From Candidatus Parcubacteria bacterium (GTDB taxonomy: Bacteria; Patescibacteriota; Patescibacteriia; Patescibacteriales; UBA12075), in the NCBI GenBank assembly GCA_023140595.1, contig JAGLLI010000050.1, forward strand, positions 1 to 9,386: a DNA stretch of 9,386 bases. The letters are read 5' to 3'. Made by a program: the position numbers and the translations under genes. The notes beneath the pieces were generated by a model. The model had not been told where the DNA came from. It worked only from the letters and a program-made list of their open reading frames with translations, and ran no database searches. Below, piece after piece: positions 4,469 through 9,386 of this stretch (its first letter is position 1; each line of letters opens with the position of its first letter).

Positions 4469-5167
4469 ATGATTTTCAATATAATCACAATTTTCCCTGA
4501 AATATTTAATTCTTATTTTAATGAGAGTATTATTAAACGCGCTTTGGAAAAAGAAAAAATTAAAATTAATATTATTAATTTACGTGATTTTGCTGTTGAT
4601 AAACACAAAACTGTTGACGACACGCCTTATGGCGGAGGAGCTGGGATGTTAATGAAGGTGGATGTGTTGTATAAAGCCGTTAATCAAATAAAATCAGAAA
4701 TCAGAAATTCCCACTTCGCTAAAGCTACGCGGGGCAAGCAGGAATCAAAAATTATTTTGTTATCCGCTAAAGGTGATAAATGGAATCAGCAAAAAGCAAA
4801 AAAATATTCCAAACTAGACAATATCACTTTGATTTGCGGGCGTTATGAGGGTGTTGATGAGAGAATTGTTAATTTTATTGATGGGGAGATTTCTATTGGA
4901 GATTATGTTTTGACTGGCGGAGAAATTGGCGCGATGGCTATTATTGATTCAATTACTCGCTTGCTTCCGGGAGTTTTGGGAAACGAAACAAGCGCTAAAG
5001 ATGAATCGCATTCTGTTTCAGGCGAGCTGGAATATCCGCAATATACGCGGCCGGAGATTTTTATTGATAACGAGGGCAATAAATATAAAGTGCCTGATGT
5101 GCTGTTATCTGGTAATCATAAAAAAATTGAAGAATGGCGGAAAAATAAAAAAATAACACAATTGTAG
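4469..5167 (+). CDS. trmD: tRNA (guanine-N1-)-methyltransferase TrmD
   Basis: SPOUT methyltransferase making m1G37 next to the anticodon of tRNAs reading CUN, CCN and CGG, which prevents +1 frameshifting; it uses S-adenosylmethionine and acts as a dimer. The 232-residue product starts MIFNIITIFPEIF and contains DDTPYGGGAGMLMK (50-63), the knot motifs CGRYEGVDER (123-132) and SIGDYVLTGGE (142-152), LLPGVLGNE, YPQYTRPE (189-196) and PDVLLSGNHKKIEEWR. It ends right after that helix, lacking the C-terminal RRPDLL-type segment of E. coli and B. subtilis TrmD. Residues ~80-92 form an extra GC-rich stretch absent from E. coli TrmD. The ATG at 4469 is chosen because an upstream in-frame TTG lies in the khpA terminator. 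The last codons and stop lie in the 5142-5213 palindrome. Confidence 0.95.
   Translation: MIFNIITIFPEIFNSYFNESIIKRALEKEKIKINIINLRDFAVDKHKTVDDTPYGGGAGMLMKVDVLYKAVNQIKSEIRNSHFAKATRGKQESKIILLSAKGDKWNQQKAKKYSKLDNITLICGRYEGVDERIVNFIDGEISIGDYVLTGGEIGAMAIIDSITRLLPGVLGNETSAKDESHSVSGELEYPQYTRPEIFIDNEGNKYKVPDVLLSGNHKKIEEWRKNKKITQL
4708..4744 (+). repeat. GC-rich imperfect palindrome inside trmD
   Basis: Arms TTCC (4708-4711) / GGAA (4741-4744) and CTTCGC (4714-4719) / GCGGGG (4729-4734, two G-U pairs). It is clearly more GC-rich than the surrounding gene and adds residues of the type NSHFAKATRGKQE without breaking the frame. It looks like a protein-coding palindromic insertion similar in principle to Rickettsia palindromic elements; homology to those is not claimed. 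Confidence 0.5.
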
Positions 5168-5213
5168 AGACGCAAAATTTTGCGTCTCTACAATTGTGTT
5201 ATTTTTTTATTTT
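5142..5213. terminator. Perfect 72-bp palindrome, bidirectional terminator of trmD and glgA
   Basis: Two 36-base arms pair without a mismatch around the centre GCAAAA|TTTTGC (5177/5178). The core GTAGAGACGC / GCGTCTCTAC is flanked by ATAACACAATT and A/T runs, so a transcript from either strand ends in a stable hairpin plus a U-run. It contains the trmD stop (5165-5167) and the glgA stop (5207-5209), and so encodes the last residues of TrmD. Terminator function is a strong inference from structure and the convergent gene ends. Confidence 0.9.
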
Positions 5214-6658
5214 AATTTCTTATAAAGTCTCAAATATTCCTTAGCCGATCTGTCCCATGAAAAATCGCTTTTCATGCCATTGATTTGCATTTTTCGCCAT
5301 TTGTCTTTTTTGTTGTAATAAACATCCAAAGCGATTTTCAAACAATCGTAGAATTCTTCACTATCTACATTCTTAAATAAAAAACCGTTCTTTTTATTAA
5401 TCGTATCAACAAGTCCTCCGGTCGCGCGCGCTACCGGAACCGTGCCATAGCGCATTGCTATCATCTGCCCGAGTCCACAAGGTTCAAAGCGCGAAGGCAT
5501 TAAAAATATATCCGAGCCCGCGTAAATTTCTTGCGCCAGTTTTATTTCAAATTTAATTTGCGCGCTAATTTGTTTGGGATTTTTTTTGGCAAACTTTATT
5601 AAATGTTTTTCGTATTTTTCATTTCCAGTGCCAAGAAACACAAACTGACAGTTTAACTCGGCAAATTTGTCCGTAATCAATTCTATTCCTTTTTGCCAAG
5701 CCAAACGGGAAATTAAGCCGACAACCGCTTTGTCTTTATCCTCGTCCAAACCCAGTCTTTTTTGCAAGGCCAGCTTGTTTTTTTGTTTTTTATTAATGCT
5801 TTTGCTTGAATAATTTTCACTGATATACTTGTCTTTGGCAGGATTAAACAAATCCATATCTATGCCGTTGATTATTCCGTATAAATCATCTTCGCGTTTT
5901 TTAATAATTCTTTCCAAACTAGCGCCATAGGCGCTTGTAGCAATTTCGCGCGCGTATGTAGGGCTTACGGTATTAATTAAATCCGCGTTTAAAATTCCCT
6001 GCACCATAAAATTTATATCTCCGTTAGCAGCGTCTCTGGTTAAAATTTTTAATGAATCTTTATGCAAATTTCCGGTATGAAGCACTATTGGGTCGTTTTT
6101 GCTTTGATAGTTAAAATTATGAATTGTGTATAAAGTTTTAATATTTTGTAAATATTCAAAATTGCTTACTTTCAGCATATCAGGAATTAAGGCTGTCTGT
6201 GAATCATGGCAATGAACAATGTCGGGTTGAAATTTGATTGCCGGCATGCAAAATAAAGACGCGTAAGAAAAAAATAAAAACCGCTCTGAATTATCATCAG
6301 ACATGTAAACATCGTTATATTTAAAATAATCAGGCGCATCAATAAAATAAACAATTACTTTGCTTCCGGGCAAGAACGTTTGCCAAATATTGATTTTTAA
6401 CAACACGCGGCCGGAAGGAATTTCCAAATCAGAATAAACTTTTTTCAATTTATATTTTTTTCTATCTATGGAGCCGTACAAAGGCATGATTACGCGTACG
6501 TCAACGCCTATTTTTTTTAAAGCCGGCGGCAAACTTGATGTTACATCGCCAAGCCCGCCCACCTTGGCAAAAGGAGCTAATTCAGCTGTAGCCATTAAGA
6601 CTTTTATTTTTTTAGCTGGCATATTATAAATTTTTTTAATATTAAGTTTATTTTTCAT
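5207..6658 (-). CDS. glgA: Glycogen/starch synthase (GT5)
   Basis: Transfers glucose from ADP- or UDP-glucose to the non-reducing end of an alpha-1,4-glucan. The 483-residue product has the two Rossmann-like domains of the GT-B fold. Seen: KVLMATAELAPFAKVGGLGDV with the K32-V-G-G-L sugar-nucleotide motif, HCHDSQTALIP (149-159), IHNFNYQ, GIINGIDMDLFNP (261-273), ISRLAWQKG (316-324, the Arg/Lys pair contacting diphosphate), PSRFEPCGLGQMIAMRYG (388-405, catalytic Glu392) and ATGGLVDT. The usual Trp of the HDW motif is Ser153. Length is normal. The start at 6658 makes an ATGA overlap with the upstream kinase gene and has GGGGA before it; ATG at 6622 (MPAKKIKVLM) is the alternative. No glgB, glgC or glgP is present in the window. 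Confidence 0.93.
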   Translation of the reverse strand: MKNKLNIKKIYNMPAKKIKVLMATAELAPFAKVGGLGDVTSSLPPALKKIGVDVRVIMPLYGSIDRKKYKLKKVYSDLEIPSGRVLLKINIWQTFLPGSKVIVYFIDAPDYFKYNDVYMSDDNSERFLFFSYASLFCMPAIKFQPDIVHCHDSQTALIPDMLKVSNFEYLQNIKTLYTIHNFNYQSKNDPIVLHTGNLHKDSLKILTRDAANGDINFMVQGILNADLINTVSPTYAREIATSAYGASLERIIKKREDDLYGIINGIDMDLFNPAKDKYISENYSSKSINKKQKNKLALQKRLGLDEDKDKAVVGLISRLAWQKGIELITDKFAELNCQFVFLGTGNEKYEKHLIKFAKKNPKQISAQIKFEIKLAQEIYAGSDIFLMPSRFEPCGLGQMIAMRYGTVPVARATGGLVDTINKKNGFLFKNVDSEEFYDCLKIALDVYYNKKDKWRKMQINGMKSDFSWDRSAKEYLRLYKKLK

Positions 6659-7221
6659 TCCCCAATCCACCCCAATATTTTCTCCGCGTGTTTGTCGTCC
6701 GGCAAAATATTTGTTTCTATTGATAACACCGGCAATAATGATTCTGACACAGCCTTTTCATATTTTTCCTGCTGAGCGATATACCATTCCGGTGTTTTTT
6801 GAATACTTTTATAATGCGGATAAAGATTTAATCTGTCTTGAATTCGTTTTTCTAAAAGTTTTTTATCAGGCTTAAATTTAATTAAAACGATTTTAAAGCC
6901 AAGCGCTAATAACTTTTGTTCTTGCGCTTTATAATTAATATTTTTATTATTATAAATTTGATTATAAACAAAATCGGAAATATGCAATTTTTCCACGATA
7001 ACATTTTTTTCTTCCAAAACTTTAAAAATCCGCAGATAATTTTTTATTACGCCTTTGCCCAAATCAGTGCCATATATGCCGACATCCGCGTTAAACCAGT
7101 GGCATCCGTCCAAAATGTCCTTGCTTTGATTATATTTCGGCTCCAAATAATTATAAACTTGCGACATAATCCAGCTTTTGCCGGATAGCTCCGCGCCTTC
7201 AAATATTAAATGATGAGTCAT
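6655..7221 (-). CDS. P-loop nucleotide-kinase-like protein, substrate unknown
   Basis: The 188-residue product belongs to the P-loop NTPases and most resembles the thymidylate/deoxynucleoside kinase group. A Walker A motif GAELSGKS (9-16) lies at the N-terminus; VIVEKLHISDFVY (74-86) sits where such kinases have the E/D-R-x-x-S substrate motif; KIVLIKFKPDKKLLEKRIQDR (110-130) resembles the beta-strand plus arginine-rich LID region, followed by LYPHYKSI and PEWYIAQQEKY. I cannot name the substrate: a phosphoryl transfer to a nucleoside, a sugar or another small molecule is possible. The start at 7221 places Walker A near the N-terminus as expected and leaves 4 bases after the GT4 stop; the frame extends upstream but overlaps the GT4 gene. 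It overlaps glgA by 4 bases (ATGA), so the two are translationally coupled. Confidence 0.75.
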   Translation of the reverse strand: MTHHLIFEGAELSGKSWIMSQVYNYLEPKYNQSKDILDGCHWFNADVGIYGTDLGKGVIKNYLRIFKVLEEKNVIVEKLHISDFVYNQIYNNKNINYKAQEQKLLALGFKIVLIKFKPDKKLLEKRIQDRLNLYPHYKSIQKTPEWYIAQQEKYEKAVSESLLPVLSIETNILPDDKHAEKILGWIGE

Positions 7222-7225
7222 ATAT

Positions 7226-8224
7226 TTATTTTTTACGCTTTTTAATAACTTTTTCATACAATTTTTCATAACCGTCAACCATTTTTTCAATGGTAAAATT
7301 TTTTTCAACAAACGCTCGGCAGTCAGCGCGTTTTATTTTATTGATTTTTTTAATCGCTTTTTTTATGCCATTAATATCTTTAACAATAAACCCGGTACGT
7401 CCGTTCGCTACAACTTCAGAACTTGAGCCATGCGGATAAACAATCACAGGCGTGCCGCAGGCTTGGGCTTCAACCATTGAATTGCCAAAACTTTCCGGAA
7501 CAAGATGCGGATGAAGAAGCGCTTTTGCGTTTTTAAAAAGTTTAATTTTTTCCTGAAAATCAGCCACTCCGAAATATGTAATATTTTTTGTCAGCATCGG
7601 CTTAATGGTTTTTTGCAAATAGCCATCAGCGGCCTGTCCGGCAATAATAAGTTTTTGTCCTGTCGCTTTCGCCGCCAAAATAGCTTCTTCAACTCCTTTG
7701 TCTTGGCGCACGCGTGATAAAAATAAAAGATAATCATCAGGCTTGTTATTAAATTTAAATTGCTTGGTTTCAAATCCGTTATGCACGACCCCCTGCCAGT
7801 TTAAATAAGGATAACGATTTTTTGTGCCATAGCTATTCGTGGAAAAATATTGCTTGCGTTCTTTTCTAAGAAGCTCTTCAACTTGTCCCCAAAAACCGCC
7901 AAAAATAATGGTGTGCAGTATCGGAGTTTTAATAAATTGCGAAAAAAAACAGCACAAATGATCGGTTTGGGCATTAATAATATCAAACTCATCCGCGTAA
8001 TTTTTAATAAAATCAGAATATGTCATAAGCTGGATTTCCCACTCCATTTTTTTTACTTTCGCTTTAATAAGGCGAGCTTTTGTCTTTGTGTCCGGATGCG
8101 CCAAAACAGTAACATCGTGTCCGCGCTCCGTTAATCTGTTTGCCAAGTAGTAAGGACGGTAATAATATCCTCGCGCATGCTCTGTAAGCGGCATGCCAAA
8201 GCGAGTAATAATTGCAATACGCAT
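7226..8224 (-). CDS. Glycosyltransferase family 4 (GT-B fold)
   Basis: Retaining sugar transferase using a nucleotide-sugar donor; acts on the cytoplasmic side. The 332-residue product has the N-terminal acceptor domain (MRIAIITRFGMPLTEHARG, then YLANRLTERGHDVTVLAH at 26-43) and a C-terminal donor domain: VVHNGFETKQF (146-156), LLFLSRVRQDKGVEEAI (166-182), KLIIAGQA (191-198), and HPHLVPESFGNSMVEAQACGTPVI with the E244-x7-E252 motif typical of GT4, then GSSSEVVANGRTGF. No membrane helix is evident. Acceptor and sugar cannot be read from sequence. The gene lies 16 bases after the PHP gene and 4 bases before the kinase gene, in one operon with glgA, suggesting a shared carbohydrate pathway. The start codon follows ATTAAAAAT without a Shine-Dalgarno. 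Confidence 0.9.
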   Translation of the reverse strand: MRIAIITRFGMPLTEHARGYYYRPYYLANRLTERGHDVTVLAHPDTKTKARLIKAKVKKMEWEIQLMTYSDFIKNYADEFDIINAQTDHLCCFFSQFIKTPILHTIIFGGFWGQVEELLRKERKQYFSTNSYGTKNRYPYLNWQGVVHNGFETKQFKFNNKPDDYLLFLSRVRQDKGVEEAILAAKATGQKLIIAGQAADGYLQKTIKPMLTKNITYFGVADFQEKIKLFKNAKALLHPHLVPESFGNSMVEAQACGTPVIVYPHGSSSEVVANGRTGFIVKDINGIKKAIKKINKIKRADCRAFVEKNFTIEKMVDGYEKLYEKVIKKRKK

Positions 8225-8240
8225 ATTTTTTAATCTTTAT

Positions 8241-9101
8241 TTAAATAATTTCTTTTATTCTCCTAAGGTATTTGGCGTCTATGGAAAAATAATCAGATGA
8301 GCTTTGAACAGGATAATTGCCTCCTTCAAAACGGTGAAAGTCAGAACCGCCGGTTTCAATCAAATCAAGTTTGCGCGCTAAAAATTGAATATTCATAACC
8401 GCTCCGTAAGAATGATGCGGTGATAATATTTCTATTCCGTCTAATCCGAGTTTTTTTAATTTTATTAAAAAGTCTTCCTTTAAATAATGATGCTTGGCAG
8501 GGTGGCAAAGCACCACTTGCCCGCCGATTTTTTTTCTTAATCTGAATACGCGATTAATATCCAAATAGCTATTTTGCAATTTCCCGACTTTTTTATTTCG
8601 CAAATACTCGTTTATTACATCTCCGTCTAAAACAATTTTTACTTTTAACTCTTTTTTTATTTTATTATAATTAAATTTATTTGCCAAAATATCATCCGTC
8701 ACGTGATTCAGCGGCACATAATGATTATATTTATCCAAAGTTTTGTTAATATCAATTTTAAAACCATCCATGACAAGCCGCTTCAAGGCTGAACGAAACA
8801 TTTTCCTGCGGCGCATTTGGCTGCCACGAAGCATGTCATGCAAATCAGGAGAGTTATAATCAAAATTATACCACAAAATATTAAATTTTTTATTTCCCAA
8901 TTTTACGTAAAGCTCAATGCCGATTATCGGCTTGATTCCATTTTGCTTGCACATTTTTTTAAATTCATGCGCTACGCCAACCGTATTATGGTCGGTTAAA
9001 GCGGCTATTTTTATATTTCTTGATTTTAAATACTTAACCAATTCAGTCGGAGTTAAATAACCGTCGGAATATGTGGAGTGGAGTTGTAGGTCTATTAGCA
9101 T
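8241..9101 (-). CDS. PHP-domain metal-dependent phosphoesterase
   Basis: Polymerase and histidinol phosphatase (PHP) superfamily hydrolase; members cleave phosphate esters or nucleic acids with two or three metal ions. Numbered from ATG at 9101 (286 residues): motif I DLQLHSTYSDG (4-14), TDHNT (36-40), metal-ligand Glu63 in GIELYV, VVLCHPAKHH with His200, and GSDFH (252-256). The first histidine of the usual HxH is Gln6; DLQxHS variants are known in PHP domains such as those of some PolX polymerases. Residues ~80-180 form a large basic insertion rather than a polymerase domain. The substrate is unknown. The frame is open to 9233, but its first ~20 codons come from a palindromic repeat. ATG at 9161, nine bases after AAGGA, is a serious alternative start; 9101 was chosen because the conserved domain begins there. 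First gene of the operon. Confidence 0.87.
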   Translation of the reverse strand: MLIDLQLHSTYSDGYLTPTELVKYLKSRNIKIAALTDHNTVGVAHEFKKMCKQNGIKPIIGIELYVKLGNKKFNILWYNFDYNSPDLHDMLRGSQMRRRKMFRSALKRLVMDGFKIDINKTLDKYNHYVPLNHVTDDILANKFNYNKIKKELKVKIVLDGDVINEYLRNKKVGKLQNSYLDINRVFRLRKKIGGQVVLCHPAKHHYLKEDFLIKLKKLGLDGIEILSPHHSYGAVMNIQFLARKLDLIETGGSDFHRFEGGNYPVQSSSDYFSIDAKYLRRIKEII

Positions 9102-9170
9102 ATTATTGGATTGTTTAATTATTATATTTTTTGTTATTTTAAGCATTTCTTTTTTTACCATCTCTGGTAT

Positions 9171-9175
9171 TCCTT
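9171..9175 (-). promoter_or_regulatory. Possible Shine-Dalgarno for an alternative PHP gene start
   Basis: AAGGA on the minus strand, 9 bases before the ATG at 9161, the same spacing as AAGGT before khpA. If used, the PHP protein gains 20 residues (MVKKEMLKITK...) ahead of the conserved domain. Confidence 0.4.
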
Positions 9176-9190
9176 GGTCTCGCCTACTTT

Positions 9191-9224
9191 TGTCATCTCG
9201 ACGAGCGCTAGCGAGGAGAGATCT
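9191..9224. repeat. Palindromic repeat in the PHP operon leader
   Basis: On the minus strand AGATCTCTCC, a GC-rich core containing CGCTAGCG, then TCGAGATGACA. ATCTC / GAGAT are the outer pairing arms. It lies between the operon promoter and the PHP start and would form a hairpin in the leader. Translated in the PHP frame it gives the spurious-looking SLLASARRDDKS. The edge pattern matches the elements at 162-191 and 9335-9363. Confidence 0.65.
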
Positions 9225-9343
9225 ATAATACATGAATTATAGCAAAGGATTAAAGCAAAAGATATGTTGGGATTATCAGGCTAATTACGAAGTATTTTTT
9301 AAATAAAAACTTTTGTAAAGTTTTCATGTATTAAAGATCTCTC
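9216..9343. repeat. 21-bp inverted repeats flanking an 86-bp promoter segment
   Basis: The block at 9216-9236 and the block at 9323-9343 are reverse complements at 20 of 21 positions (the pattern is TTCATGTATT, then TA or AA, then AGATCTCTC... read outward). The 86 bases between hold the PHP operon -10 box and a hairpin AAAACTTT / AAAGTTTT at 9306-9324. Each repeat continues outward into a palindrome. The layout resembles a small non-autonomous element, but no target duplication is visible. Confidence 0.65.
9236..9241 (-). promoter_or_regulatory. Extended -10 promoter of the PHP-GT4-kinase-glgA operon
   Basis: Minus strand TGCTATAAT: an extended -10 (TGn) followed by consensus TATAAT. The -35 region at the right distance (TATCTT) is poor, as is common for extended -10 promoters. 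Transcription would start near 9229 and run through the palindromic leader. Confidence 0.5.
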
Positions 9344-9363
9344 ACCCCTGCGGGGTTCGAGAT
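9335..9363. repeat. Palindromic repeat near the window end
   Basis: Nested hairpin: ATCTC (9337-9341) with GAGAT (9359-9363), then ACCCC (9344-9348) with GGGGT (9352-9356), loop TGC. Symmetric TC spacers separate the two stems. Same arms as the element at 9191-9224 but a different core. No gene is visible from 9234 to 9386. Confidence 0.65.
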
Positions 9364-9386
9364 ACCCATTAAGAGAAAAAGTCAAG

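Noticed and set aside
5921..5935. Hairpin AGCGCC-ATA-GGCGCT inside glgA
   Set aside because: It encodes normal residues (SAYGAS) in the expected place of the protein; short and without flanking repeat features.
9102..9233. N-terminal extension of the PHP protein (MYYRSLLASARRDDKS...)
   Set aside because: The part upstream of 9161 is the palindromic repeat read as codons and overlaps the likely transcription start region, so it is unlikely to be translated.
1..9386. CRISPR array, phage, transposase, toxin-antitoxin or defence system
   Set aside because: No direct-repeat/spacer periodicity and no protein with nuclease, integrase, transposase or toxin signatures; all long frames are explained by the genes listed.

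Overview
The window looks like a chromosomal piece of a small, AT-rich bacterial genome, most likely a candidate-phyla-radiation (Patescibacteria / Parcubacteria-like) organism. That is an inference from low GC, short intergenic gaps, few Shine-Dalgarno sites, compact house-keeping proteins and the style of the solute-binding protein; no marker here fixes the taxon. UGA is used as a stop (P-loop kinase gene), so the altered code of Gracilibacteria/SR1 is not supported.

Layout. 1-205: no gene, but four consecutive hairpins. 206-290 (-): tRNA-Leu(CAG). 303-2195 (-): a membrane-anchored family 5 (Opp/Dpp-type) solute-binding protein with no permease or ATPase nearby; its apparent N-terminus is built from a palindromic repeat. 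2196-2419: non-coding. 2420-3786 (-): infC-rpmI-rplT-secG, a translation/secretion operon behind a good promoter, with hairpins in the infC leader and just before rpmI. 3787-4059: divergent promoter region. 4060-4395 (+): khpA, then a terminator. 4469-5167 (+): trmD, with a GC-rich in-frame insertion. 5142-5213: a perfect 72-bp palindrome covering the convergent 3' ends of trmD and glgA. 5207-9101 (-): a tight four-gene operon, PHP phosphoesterase - GT4 glycosyltransferase - P-loop nucleotide-kinase-like protein - glycogen/starch synthase. 9102-9386: operon leader and promoter flanked by inverted repeats.

How the genes work together. infC, rpmI, rplT, khpA, trmD and the tRNA belong to translation; secG belongs to the Sec translocon. 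The PHP/GT4/kinase/GlgA set is probably a carbohydrate (alpha-glucan or glycoconjugate) unit, with the PHP protein and the kinase of unknown substrate.

The most striking non-gene signal is the density of palindromic elements at gene edges or inside genes: the trmD/glgA end, the solute-binding protein N-terminus, the trmD interior, the PHP leader and the tRNA downstream region. Several share a terminal pattern (AGAT...ATGACA), which suggests one or more dispersed palindromic repeat families that add codons and terminators to host genes. I found no phage, transposase, CRISPR or defence gene.
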